From NCBI GenBank assembly GCA_946482165.1, contig CAMLQS010000190.1, forward strand, positions 1-9,645: a stretch of 9,645 bases of DNA, given 5' to 3'. Below are positions 1 through 6,457 of the stretch, piece by piece. Numbering within the stretch: the stretch's first letter is position 1; the number at the start of each line of letters is the position of its first letter. Position numbers and translations under genes: made by a program. The DNA is from an uncultured Verrucomicrobiota bacterium. Its GTDB lineage: Bacteria; Verrucomicrobiota; Verrucomicrobiae; Opitutales; Opitutaceae. Below the pieces are notes generated by a model. It saw only the letters and a list, made by a program, of their open reading frames with translations, searched no databases and had not been told where the DNA came from.

Positions 1-32
1 TTTTGTCGGGGGGTTTGGCCCGTTGTTGGGGT

Positions 33-47
33 GGGGGGGGGGGGGGG
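33..47. repeat. 15-base poly-G tract with flanking G runs
   Basis: An uninterrupted run of 15 G occupies this site. It is preceded by GGGG and a single T, and followed by C and GGG. A further run of six G lies at 8-13. The tract is about 85 bp downstream of the stop codon of the minus-strand histidine kinase. Such tracts are prone to slippage and can form G-quadruplexes on the + strand. No coding frame that I trust crosses it, so phase variation of a protein is not supported here. The exact length may also be affected by sequencing error. Confidence 0.85.
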
Positions 48-60
48 CGGGCGCCAGATG

Positions 61-132
61 ATCTTTCTCTTTCTCGGGTCGGATGGAGCGGAGGAGGGGA
101 GAAAGAGTAAGCGAAAGATTGAAGAGAAAGAT
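61..132 (-). other. Inverted repeats after the histidine kinase, possible weak terminator
   Basis: Two alternative pairings lie just after the kinase stop codon. An 11-bp arm at 61-71 pairs with 122-132 (AAGAGAAAGAT), and a 9-bp arm at 67-75 pairs with 99-107 (GAGAAAGAG). On the minus strand the segment is pyrimidine-rich and contains a rough 13-bp tandem repeat beginning AATCTTTC. Loops are long (50 and 23 nt) and no clean U-tract follows a GC-rich stem, so termination is only a guess. Confidence 0.3.
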
Positions 133-1863
133 TTAGGGGGCGACGGGGAGACGCAGGCGCATGGTTGTGCCGCCGGGACCGGTGGCGTGGAGGGCGATGT
201 CGCCGTGGTGCGAGAGGAGGATTCGCTTGGCGATGGCGAGACCGAGGCCGGTGCCGTCGGAGCGACCGGAGAGAAAGCTGTCGAAGATGTGATCGGCGAT
301 CTCGGCGGGGACTCCCGTGCCGGTGTCGATGACGTCGATCACGGCGTGGCGCGCGCCGTCGTGTTCCTCCGTGAAGGCGCGGACGGTGATGGCTCCGCCC
401 TGGGACATGGCGTGGGTGGAGTTGAGAAGAAGGTTGAGGAGAACCTGCTGGAGCTGTCCCTTGTGGACATCGACGTGAATGGGCTTTTCCGGAGGGTCGA
501 AGCGGAGGCGGATTTTGCTCTGGGCGAGCTTGAGGCGGATGAGGACGAGGGTGTCGCCGATGACGTCGGCGAGGGACCAGCGCGAGTGGAGCGAGGACGG
601 GGCCTTGGCGAACTGGAGCACGCGCGAGACGATGGCTTCGAGCTGGTCAAGTTTCTCGCCGATGACGCGGACATCGGTGCGGCGGGGGTCGTCCTCGGGG
701 AAATCGAGGCCGAGGTAGCCGTAAAGGAGTTTGATGACGGTGAGCGGATTGCGGATTTCGTGGGCGATCTCGGCCGCGAGCAGGCCGAGGGTGGTGAGCT
801 GCTCGTTCTTGCGGAGGGTGTCCTCGCTTTGAAAAACGCGGGTGTAGAGCCGCGAATTCTGGAGGGTGACGGCGGCGAGCGACGAGAACGCGGAGAGGAG
901 GCGTTTCTCGTCGTTGTTGTAGCGGTGGGGGTGGTCGGTGAAGACGCAGAGGATGCCGATGGCCTCGTTTTCCCAGAACATGGGAACGGCGAGGAGGGAC
1001 CGGAGCGCGGGATGGCGGGGGAGATCGACGACGTCGATGTATTCGGGAGATTGGACGTTGAGAAACTCCAGATGGCGGCGGGTCGAGAGGCAGGCGCCGA
1101 CCAGGCAGGATTCCAGCGGAAGGTCGCCCTCGGGCAGGCGGGCCCCGGGTTCGCCGGCAAGGGACACGGCGCGGAGGCAGCGGCGGGCGGGCACGTATTC
1201 GAAAAGCAAAGACGCTCGGGCGGAGAGGAGGCCGAGGGTGTCGCGCGTGATGGCGTCGTGCAGCTCCTGGCGTTCGAGCTTGGTGACGAGGGTGAGGCCG
1301 GCGGAAACGAGGTTTTCGAGCTGCCGGGCCTTTCCGTGGAGATGCTGGAGCTGCCAGAGGCGGAGGAGGACGTGGGTGCTTTCGCGAGCGACGGTGACCA
1401 GATCGGCGAGGTGGGCGGGGGTGAAGCCTCCGACGACATCGCTGTCGAGGTTGATGACGCCGAGGATCTGGTCGTTGTCCGGAACGAGCGGGGCGGTCAT
1501 CTCGGAACGGATCTCGGGACGGACGGGGATGTAGCGCGGATCGGCGCGGACATCGGGCACGAGTTGAGGCCGGCCATGAAAGGCGACCCAGCCGGTGATG
1601 CCCTGGCCGGGGCGGAGGGCGACCTCACCGATGTCGGCGGGCATGCCTTGGTGGACCTCGACTTCCAGTTTCCCGGTGTCGGGGTTGAGGAGGGCGATGG
1701 TGCCGGACGCGGCCCCGAAGTGGGCGATGGCGAGACGGAGGATGTCGACCATCGCGGCGCGAGGGCTTTCCGCAGTGGCGGCCAGGCGGCTGACGGCATG
1801 GAGCAAGGCGGGATCGGCGGCGGACGGAGCGGCGGGCGGCTGGTCGGCGTGGGCGGCGGGCAT
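133..1863 (-). CDS. Soluble sensor histidine kinase with two GAF domains
   Basis: Predicted 576-aa two-component sensor kinase that should autophosphorylate on a histidine and pass the phosphate to a response regulator not present in this window. Visible order: first GAF domain at about 20-165, second GAF at about 185-340, then a HisKA dimerisation helix with the H-box AHEIRNP (His368), and an ATPase domain. The ATPase domain has an N-box around Asn477/Asn481, G1 DTGTGVP (513-519), an F-box around Phe527-Phe530, and G2 DGTGLGL (536-542). All key kinase residues are present. No transmembrane segment or signal peptide is seen, so it should sense a cytoplasmic or diffusible cue through the GAF domains; the ligand is unknown. 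The frame is open far upstream, to 2475, but that extension runs through repeats and the divergent gene. I chose the ATG at 1863, just before the first conserved GAF sequence; no strong Shine-Dalgarno sequence precedes it. It is a monocistronic candidate here, divergent from the acetyltransferase gene. Confidence 0.93.
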   Translation of the reverse strand: MPAAHADQPPAAPSAADPALLHAVSRLAATAESPRAAMVDILRLAIAHFGAASGTIALLNPDTGKLEVEVHQGMPADIGEVALRPGQGITGWVAFHGRPQLVPDVRADPRYIPVRPEIRSEMTAPLVPDNDQILGVINLDSDVVGGFTPAHLADLVTVARESTHVLLRLWQLQHLHGKARQLENLVSAGLTLVTKLERQELHDAITRDTLGLLSARASLLFEYVPARRCLRAVSLAGEPGARLPEGDLPLESCLVGACLSTRRHLEFLNVQSPEYIDVVDLPRHPALRSLLAVPMFWENEAIGILCVFTDHPHRYNNDEKRLLSAFSSLAAVTLQNSRLYTRVFQSEDTLRKNEQLTTLGLLAAEIAHEIRNPLTVIKLLYGYLGLDFPEDDPRRTDVRVIGEKLDQLEAIVSRVLQFAKAPSSLHSRWSLADVIGDTLVLIRLKLAQSKIRLRFDPPEKPIHVDVHKGQLQQVLLNLLLNSTHAMSQGGAITVRAFTEEHDGARHAVIDVIDTGTGVPAEIADHIFDSFLSGRSDGTGLGLAIAKRILLSHHGDIALHATGPGGTTMRLRLPVAP

Positions 1864-1870
1864 GGGGGAT

Positions 1871-1898
1871 GGCCGCAAAAAGGCGCGGAAGACGCAAA
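1871..1898 (-). repeat. Degenerate dispersed repeat, copy A (before kinase start)
   Basis: On the + strand the copy runs from GGCCGCAAAA to GACGCAAA. It matches 6423-6449 at about 21 of 27 aligned positions with one gap, in the same orientation. Both copies lie within about 50 bp upstream of a minus-strand start codon. On the minus strand the segment is a string of TTTGCG/CTTC/GCG blocks. It may act in the leader of the gene or be a low-complexity repeat; function unknown. Confidence 0.5.
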
Positions 1899-1936
1899 AA
1901 CAGAAGCGTGCGATTTCGAGTTTCGATCCTTCGCTC

Positions 1937-1957
1937 TTCGTCACAGAGGACACGGAG
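1937..1957 (-). repeat. Outward-facing 21-nt degenerate repeat, left copy
   Basis: Read on the minus strand this begins CTCCGTGTCC and ends GACGAA. The plus-strand copy at 2113-2133 begins CTCTGTGTTC and ends GGCGAA. They agree at 16 of 21 positions, and all five differences are transitions. A second matching block follows each copy (GGATCGAAA here, GGGTCGAAA there). The pair sits on either side of the central palindrome. Confidence 0.55.
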
Positions 1958-2003
1958 CTCGGACACAGATGGCGCGGAGGGCGGAAAACGGACACGCATT
2001 CGC

Positions 2004-2028
2004 CCAATGTTCGTATTACGAACATTGG
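2004..2028. promoter_or_regulatory. Perfect 12+1+12 palindrome, candidate operator
   Basis: The arm CCAATGTTCGTA (2004-2015) is followed by a single T and then by its exact reverse complement (2017-2028). Twelve base pairs of perfect symmetry around a one-base centre suits a homodimeric DNA-binding protein better than an RNA hairpin, which would need a loop. It lies about 140 bp upstream of the kinase ATG and 170 bp upstream of the acetyltransferase ATG, in the shared promoter region. The regulator cannot be named. A recombinase or transposon-end site is an alternative. Confidence 0.6.
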
Positions 2029-2112
2029 TCCGCGGCGGCGGGTTCGACTGAGAAGGGGAAGCGTGTGTTCGACATCACCCGATTTGCGGACTTTCCGACC
2101 TCTGCGCTCTCG

Positions 2113-2133
2113 CTCTGTGTTCTTTGCGGCGAA
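2113..2133 (+). repeat. Outward-facing 21-nt degenerate repeat, right copy
   Basis: Partner of the minus-strand copy at 1937-1957 (16 of 21 identical, differences all transitions). It is followed by the shared GG(A/G)TCGAAA block at about 2145. It lies in the leader of the acetyltransferase gene, with the start codon 66 bp further on. Confidence 0.55.
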
Positions 2134-2198
2134 AAAACCGCAGGGGTCGAAAGCGAAGGCGGGATTGAAAGCGTTACGGGGATTTGGTTTCTGCGAAC

Positions 2199-3200
2199 AT
2201 GGCTTCGCCGTTTTTTCTGCGCGTGAGTGATCGCTTGGAGCTGCGGCAGAGGATGCCGGAAGACGCGGAGGAGTTGTTTGCGTTGACCGAGACGAATCGC
2301 GCGCGGCTTCGGGTGTGGTTGCCGTGGTTGGATGGCTGCAATCGGGTCGAGGACACCCGGGCCAGCATCGAGGCGACGCTGCGACAGGCGGATGCGGGCA
2401 CGGGGTTGGCGGTGTGCCTGTGGAGCGAAGGGCGGATCGCAGGAGTGGGCGGTTACAATCTGATCGATCAGGCAAATCTGGCCGGACACATCGGCTATTG
2501 GCTGGGGGCGGAGTTCGAGGGGCGCGGGCTGATGACGGCGGCGAACCGCGCGCTGGTGGCGCATGGGTTCACGGCGCTGGGCTTGCGGCGGCAGACGATC
2601 GCGGCGGCGACGGGCAATGTGCGGAGCCGGGCGGTGGCGGAGCGGCTGGGCTTCGCGTTGGAAGGGGTGCTGCGCGAGGCGGAGATGCTTTATGGGCGCA
2701 GCGTGGATCACGCGCTTTATGCGCAGACGGTGTCGGACTGGGGGCGGGCGGGCGGCGGGGTGGCGTCGGGCGCGGGGGCGCGGCCGGCGCCGCGTGCAAT
2801 GGGCGTGGCGGATTTGCCGGAGGCGCTCGCGCTGTGGAACTCGACCGAGGGCATGGGGCTGACGGAGGACGAGACGGAGCCGATGCTGGCGAAGTTCTTG
2901 GCGCGGAACCCGGGGTCGAGCGCGGTTTTGCGAGCGACGGACGGGGCCTTGGTTGGGGCGGTGTTGGCGGGGCACGATGGCCGCCGGGGCTTTTTGTATC
3001 ACCTGGCGGTGACGCCAGCCGGGAGGGGACGAGGGGCGGGGCGCGAGCTGGTTGAATTTGCTCTGGCAGGTTTGCGGGCGGCAGGGATCGCGAGGGCCTT
3101 GATCCTGGTTTACGCGAGCAACGAGGCGGGAAAGGCGTTTTGGCGGAGGCTTGGCTGGGAGGCACGGGAAGATGTTCGGATGATGCAGAAGAAGTTGTGA
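2199..3200 (+). CDS. Tandem GNAT-domain N-acetyltransferase
   Basis: Predicted 333-aa cytoplasmic protein made of two GNAT domains, each expected to use acetyl-CoA to acetylate an amine. The N-terminal half (about 10-180) resembles the RimJ/RimL type that acetylates ribosomal-protein N termini or related substrates: LRQRMPEDAEELFAL, then GHIGYWL..EFEGRGLM (96-112), then N140 and AERLGF (147-152). A Gly/Ala/Pro-rich linker (about 182-199) leads to a second, different GNAT domain (about 200-333). That domain has the acetyl-CoA motif R276-G-R-G-A-G281 and N308..AFWRRLGW. Both pyrophosphate-binding loops look intact, so both halves may be active. The ATG at 2199 is preferred over an in-frame TTG at 2184 because only four residues are gained and no Shine-Dalgarno sequence favours either. 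Substrates cannot be inferred from the sequence. The gene is divergent from the histidine kinase, and tRNA-Arg follows on the same strand. Confidence 0.9.
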   Translation: MASPFFLRVSDRLELRQRMPEDAEELFALTETNRARLRVWLPWLDGCNRVEDTRASIEATLRQADAGTGLAVCLWSEGRIAGVGGYNLIDQANLAGHIGYWLGAEFEGRGLMTAANRALVAHGFTALGLRRQTIAAATGNVRSRAVAERLGFALEGVLREAEMLYGRSVDHALYAQTVSDWGRAGGGVASGAGARPAPRAMGVADLPEALALWNSTEGMGLTEDETEPMLAKFLARNPGSSAVLRATDGALVGAVLAGHDGRRGFLYHLAVTPAGRGRGAGRELVEFALAGLRAAGIARALILVYASNEAGKAFWRRLGWEAREDVRMMQKKL

Positions 3201-3326
3201 GGGGAGCGAAACTTGTAGAAGCGACCGCAAGAAGATTGCCCGAAGCGCCTTCGATCAGGGCGAATTTTTTGGGAAAAAGCGCTTGCGCTGCTTTTCCGGA
3301 CCTTGCTTTCTCTCGCCTCCCATCAC

Positions 3327-3403
<77 letters not shown>

Positions 3404-3407
3404 TTTT

Positions 3408-3447
3408 AAGCCCCGCGACACGAAAGTGTTGCGGGGCTTTTTATTTT
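3408..3447 (+). terminator. Intrinsic terminator of the tRNA-Arg gene
   Basis: A 14-bp stem (3408-3421 with 3426-3439, one G-T wobble) is closed by a GAAA tetraloop (3422-3425) and followed by TTTATTTT. It starts five bases after the tRNA CCA end, which makes it a textbook rho-independent terminator. Confidence 0.93.
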
Positions 3448-3508
3448 GTCGAGATGGCTGCCAAGCTGGGTTTCGCATCGGACTGCGTGGGAACGCGTCG
3501 ATTTCGGG

Positions 3509-3551
3509 AAATAAAAAACCCGCCGTGACCAAGGTGAGGCGGCGGGTTTTT
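3509..3551 (-). terminator. Intrinsic terminator of the hibernation factor gene, possibly bidirectional
   Basis: CCCGCCG (3519-3525) pairs with CGGCGGG (3540-3546). The stem is extended by A-T pairs at 3514-3518 with 3547-3551, and the loop is about 14 nt. On the minus strand it is followed by TTTTTTATTT and lies about 85 bp after the stop of the gene at 3636-3995. The T run on the + strand means it could also back up the tRNA terminator. Confidence 0.8.
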
Positions 3552-3635
3552 CGGTTGGTGTCCTGACCCCGACACCGGAGGGGAAAACGCTAACCGACGG
3601 CCAGGCCGACGGCGCGGAGAAAGAACGGGGACCGC

Positions 3636-3995
3636 CTAGGCGGCTTCGTCGACCACGATGTTGCGAGCGGACTCGCGGTGGCGGCGGGCTTTGAAGAGCT
3701 GCGCGCGCTTGGCGAGCATGCGGTCGAGCTTGTCCATCAGGAGGTCGACGGCCTTGTGGCAGTCGTCGGCGGCGACGGAGGCGTTCATGTCGGGGCCATT
3801 GATGACAATGTGGCCTTTGGCGGTGAAGCGGTGTTCGACGTCCTGCTTCATGTCGCATTCGAGCTCAACGCGGAGGCGGATGATGCGCTCCTCGTGGCGG
3901 AAGAGGCGATCGGACTTGTCGTGCACGAACTGTTTCAGCGACGGGGTGAGATCGAGGTGGATGCCGGATACGATGACGTCGTGGGTGCTATTCAT
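3636..3995 (-). CDS. hpf: Ribosome hibernation promoting factor, short HPF/YfiA family
   Basis: Predicted 119-aa cytoplasmic protein of the HPF/RaiA family. Members bind the 30S decoding region and silence ribosomes in stationary phase or stress. The family pattern is clear: an N-terminal strand (VIVSGIHLDLTPSL, 7-20), a helix (KQFVHDKSDRLFRHEERI), the strand RLRVELECD, and the typical AADDCHKAVDLLMDKLDRML (75-94) ending in a basic tail KARRHR. The C-terminal dimerisation domain of the long HPF form is absent, so this is the short type; it should act with other factors or only inactivate ribosomes. I chose the ATG at 3995, since the frame upstream (to 4148) has no family sequence and runs into the divergent gene. 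The 63-bp gap to that divergent gene must hold both promoters. Confidence 0.92.
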   Translation of the reverse strand: MNSTHDVIVSGIHLDLTPSLKQFVHDKSDRLFRHEERIIRLRVELECDMKQDVEHRFTAKGHIVINGPDMNASVAADDCHKAVDLLMDKLDRMLAKRAQLFKARRHRESARNIVVDEAA

Positions 3996-4058
3996 GATTT
4001 CTGTGGGATCTGGGTTTACCTTGGCCAGAAGGGGTGCGAAGCCTGCGCGATCATTCCC

Positions 4059-4895
4059 ATGCGCGCGCTTCGTGAAATGCTGTCCGAGTATTCCGTCATC
4101 GTCGTGACGGGTGGCTCCTCCGGAATCGGGAAGGCGTTCATCGAACACGCGTGGAAGCTGAATCCGGAGGTGGTCATTTGCAACCTTTCCCGGCGCGTGC
4201 CGGAGGTTTTTTCATCTAAGCTTAACGCGCGCCAAGTGACTGTAAATTTGGCCGACGCAGACGCCCTCGGGCGGGCATCCGAGGAGGTGCTGGGTTATCT
4301 GCGGGGAGCGGCGCGCAGGGGTAAGGTGATGTTGATCAACAACAGCGGATTTGGCGGCTATGGCCGCGTCGACGAGTTGGGGCGAGATCACCAGTTGGAA
4401 ATGATCGACGTGAATGTGCGTGCGGCGGTGGATCTGACGGCACGGCTGCTGCCGGTGTTGCGCGAGCGCGGCGGTGCGATCCTGAACATCGCGTCGACGG
4501 CGGCGTTTCAGCCGACGGCGCACATGGCGACCTACGGGGCGACGAAGGCGTTCTTTTTGCACTGGAGCCTGGCGTTGAACGAGGAGCTGCGCGGGAGCGG
4601 CGTGCGTGCGCTGGCCGTGTGTCCGGGGCCGACCGCGACCGAGTTTTTCAAACGCGCGGGGTTGAAGCAGGGCGCGGTGAGCGACCGCTGGGGGCAGACG
4701 GCGGATGACGTGGTGACGGAGGCGCTTGCCGCGCTGGCACGAGGACGGGCGCAGGTGGTGTGCGGCTGGGGCAACTGGCTGATGGCGGCGGTGGCGGCGC
4801 GGCTGCCGAAGCCGCTGGCGGCGCGGGTGGGGGCGGCTTTGCTGGTGAAGTTTCGCGCGAGCAAGGTAACGGCGGCGGAGGGAGTCGCGAAATGA
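4059..4895 (+). CDS. Short-chain dehydrogenase/reductase (SDR family)
   Basis: Predicted 278-aa NAD(P)-dependent oxidoreductase with a Rossmann fold. Visible motifs are the cofactor loop TGGSSGIG (17-24), NNSG (94-97, the usual NNAG with Ser), Asn119, Ser146, and the catalytic Tyr159 and Lys163 of the YxxxK motif, followed by CPGPTATEF (188-196). The full Asn-Ser-Tyr-Lys tetrad is therefore present. The C-terminal stretch (about 238-265) is hydrophobic (NWLMAAVAARLPKPLAARVGAALLV) and may contact the membrane. Substrate cannot be assigned; acyl- or keto-lipid reductases are common with this pattern. The start is ATG 4059 or ATG 4077 (MLSEYSVIVV), and neither has a clear Shine-Dalgarno sequence. 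The stop overlaps the next start as ATGA, so the gene is translationally coupled to the pseudouridine synthase. Confidence 0.9.
   Translation: MRALREMLSEYSVIVVTGGSSGIGKAFIEHAWKLNPEVVICNLSRRVPEVFSSKLNARQVTVNLADADALGRASEEVLGYLRGAARRGKVMLINNSGFGGYGRVDELGRDHQLEMIDVNVRAAVDLTARLLPVLRERGGAILNIASTAAFQPTAHMATYGATKAFFLHWSLALNEELRGSGVRALAVCPGPTATEFFKRAGLKQGAVSDRWGQTADDVVTEALAALARGRAQVVCGWGNWLMAAVAARLPKPLAARVGAALLVKFRASKVTAAEGVAK
4877..4884 (+). promoter_or_regulatory. Strong Shine-Dalgarno for the pseudouridine synthase
   Basis: GGAGGGAG lies 7 nt before the ATG at 4892, inside the end of the dehydrogenase gene. It settles the start of the downstream gene against the longer in-frame extension back to 4760. 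It is the only really clear ribosome binding site I see in the window. Confidence 0.8.
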
Positions 4896-5800
4896 GCTCG
4901 GAAACAGCTGAAGCGGGGGACGACGGCACGTATGGCGGGAGGTTGCGCGTGTGCGCGTGGCCGCGGCGCGAGCAGGATACGAGCCGCGTGCGGATGATCG
5001 CGGCGGAGGAACTGCGCGGGTGGGTGTTTGCGGAGGACGAGGAGGTCGTGGCGATCAACAAGCCGGGCGACGTGGTGTGTCATCCCTCGAAAGCCGGGCC
5101 GTGGTCCAGCCTGGCCGGTGCGGTGAAGGCGGGGCTCGGGCTGGAAAAGGCTCACCTGGTGTTCCGGCTGGACCGCGAGACGAGCGGGATCGTGCTTTTC
5201 GCGAAAACCGAGAAGGCGGCGAGCCGGCTGCAGCGGGCGATGCAGGACGGGCGGATTCGGAAGACCTACCTGGTGGTATTGGTAGGGGAACTACGGGTGG
5301 CCGCCGGAGGGGACGGCGCAGGGGAGCGGGACGTGGGGATTTTCGTGGATCAGCCGTTGGGCGACGACGAGGCGAGCCCGGTGTTCGTCAAAACTTGCGT
5401 GCGGCCGGACGGGAAGGCGGCGCGTTCACGGTTTCGGCCGTTGGCGTGGGCGGGCGGATTCACGCTGGCGGAGGTAAAGATCGAGACGGGACGTAAGCAC
5501 CAGATCCGGGCGCACGCGCAGTGGCTGGGATTTCCGGTGGTGGGCGACAAGATCTATGGGCCGGACGCGCGGTGCTATCTGGAGTTTATCGACCACGGCT
5601 GGACGCCGGCGCTGGAGGAACGGCTGCTGTTGCCCCGTCAGGCGCTGCATTGCGCGCGGATATCGCTGGAAGGGAATGCGGCGGGTCTGGGGGCGCAGGC
5701 CTGGAGAGCGCCGCTGGCGGAGGATCTGCGGGCGTTTGTGCGCGAGCGGATGGGGGAGGCGGCGACCACCGCGCTGGAGGCGTGGGAGATCGCTGGCTAA
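4892..5800 (+). CDS. RluA-family pseudouridine synthase
   Basis: Predicted 302-aa enzyme that isomerises uridine to pseudouridine in rRNA or tRNA. It shows the RluA-family signature FRLDRETSG with catalytic Asp94, preceded by INKPGDVVCHPS (55-66). It also has the later motifs RKHQIRAH (201-208) and GDKIYG (218-223). No S4 RNA-binding domain is visible at the N terminus, where about 40 residues precede the catalytic fold, so it resembles the RluA/TruC type more than RluC/RluD. The exact target uridine cannot be told. The start is fixed by a strong Shine-Dalgarno sequence and the ATGA overlap with the dehydrogenase stop. Its stop overlaps the convergent gene end by 4 bp. Confidence 0.93.
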   Translation: MSSETAEAGDDGTYGGRLRVCAWPRREQDTSRVRMIAAEELRGWVFAEDEEVVAINKPGDVVCHPSKAGPWSSLAGAVKAGLGLEKAHLVFRLDRETSGIVLFAKTEKAASRLQRAMQDGRIRKTYLVVLVGELRVAAGGDGAGERDVGIFVDQPLGDDEASPVFVKTCVRPDGKAARSRFRPLAWAGGFTLAEVKIETGRKHQIRAHAQWLGFPVVGDKIYGPDARCYLEFIDHGWTPALEERLLLPRQALHCARISLEGNAAGLGAQAWRAPLAEDLRAFVRERMGEAATTALEAWEIAG

Positions 5801-6399
5801 GGAGCGGGTGCGGAGGCGGAGCCGAGCGGGAGCGTGAGGTCGTCCGCGGTGCGAAGCGCACGGTCGGGGCCGGCGCTGCGGAGTTCGAGGGCGTCGCGCG
5901 AGATGCCGTGGATCTCGTAGGGAGTTCCCCAGCGGTCGAGGAGTTGGCCGGTGGCGGATGAGATGGCGGCGGAGTCGCGAGGGAGGAGGCCGATGCGCGC
6001 GGGATTGGCGCCGGCGAGGGCGTTGACGAACTGGGCGTTGGTTTCGAAGGCCGGATAGGCGTCGAAGCGCTCGCGATAGAGGGCGAGGATGCGAGCTATG
6101 ACCCAGAGGTCGTCTTGCGCGGTCTTGGCGGGAGAATTGAGCGAGTCGGCGAGGGGGGAACGCGGGAAGGATGGCGAAGCCTCGACGGCGGCGAGGGCGG
6201 GGCGGGCTGGCGAATCGGGCGCAAGAGGCGGCGGCCGGGGCGCGGGGGCGGGCGTCGGGGGAGGGGCGGGCTCAGGCTGTTCCGGGACTGGAGGCGGCGC
6301 GTCGCGTTTGACGCAGCGGGGGACGATGATCGCGGCGACGACCCCGAGGAGCAGGAGCGGGATCTGCGGGAAAAGGGGGAGGCGACGGAAGCGGGTCAT
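5797..6399 (-). CDS. Membrane-anchored, proline-rich, pseudopilin-like (GspG-like) protein
   Basis: Predicted 200-aa protein of unknown function. A basic N terminus (MTRFRR) and one hydrophobic segment (about 13-26) suggest an uncleaved membrane anchor. A Pro/Ala-rich spacer (about 34-70) follows, then a small globular domain. The end of that domain, DRWGTPYEI (155-163) and LRSAGPDRALRTADDL (173-188), resembles the C terminus of type II secretion major pseudopilins, where D.WG.PY and S.GPDG..GT.DD are usual. The prepilin peptidase cleavage motif is not seen, so it is pseudopilin-like rather than a pilin. It lies 58 bp downstream of the DUF1501 gene on the same strand and may share its transcript. 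The start ATG at 6399 has no good Shine-Dalgarno sequence. It is tail-to-tail overlapped with the pseudouridine synthase. Confidence 0.75.
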   Translation of the reverse strand: MTRFRRLPLFPQIPLLLLGVVAAIIVPRCVKRDAPPPVPEQPEPAPPPTPAPAPRPPPLAPDSPARPALAAVEASPSFPRSPLADSLNSPAKTAQDDLWVIARILALYRERFDAYPAFETNAQFVNALAGANPARIGLLPRDSAAISSATGQLLDRWGTPYEIHGISRDALELRSAGPDRALRTADDLTLPLGSASAPAP

Positions 6400-6422
6400 G
6401 GCCGGATGGCGACGGACGGGAG

Positions 6423-6449
6423 GGCCGAAGAAAGCTCAGAAAGCGCAAA
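6423..6449 (-). repeat. Degenerate dispersed repeat, copy B (between DUF1501 and pseudopilin-like gene)
   Basis: Same orientation and about 21 of 27 positions identical to copy A at 1871-1898 (both start GGCCG and end CGCAAA on the + strand). It fills half of the 58-bp gap between two co-directional genes, shortly before the start codon at 6399. Confidence 0.5.
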
Positions 6450-6457
6450 TCGGAGCT

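Larger units (their letters stand above)
1864..2198. other. 335-bp divergent intergenic region with palindrome and repeats
   Basis: Non-coding region between the divergent kinase and acetyltransferase genes, so it must hold both promoters. It contains a perfect 25-nt palindrome near its middle (2004-2028). A degenerate 21-nt repeat lies on each side, reading outward (1937-1957 minus, 2113-2133 plus), and a third repeat type abuts the kinase start (1871-1898). I see no convincing sigma-70 promoter, tRNA or riboswitch. Reading frames cross the region in several frames, but their translations show no domain and depend on the repeats. Confidence 0.7.

Noticed and set aside
2008..2024. LexA (SOS) box inside the palindrome
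   Set aside because: The half-sites look right but the spacing is 7 bp, longer than the verrucomicrobial motif I recall, and the adjacent genes are not SOS genes.
31..2226. 731-aa plus-strand reading frame opposite the histidine kinase
   Set aside because: The translation is a low-complexity Gly/Glu/Asp mix with no domain and starts in the poly-G tract. The minus strand carries complete kinase motifs. It is a shadow of GC-rich codon use.
1864..2475. N-terminal extension of the histidine kinase to 780 aa
   Set aside because: The extra 204 residues translate the palindrome, the repeats and the start of the divergent gene, and show no domain or signal.
2016..3230. 404-aa minus-strand reading frame opposite the GNAT gene
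   Set aside because: Arg/Pro/Gln-rich translation typical of an antisense frame; the plus strand has two intact GNAT domains.
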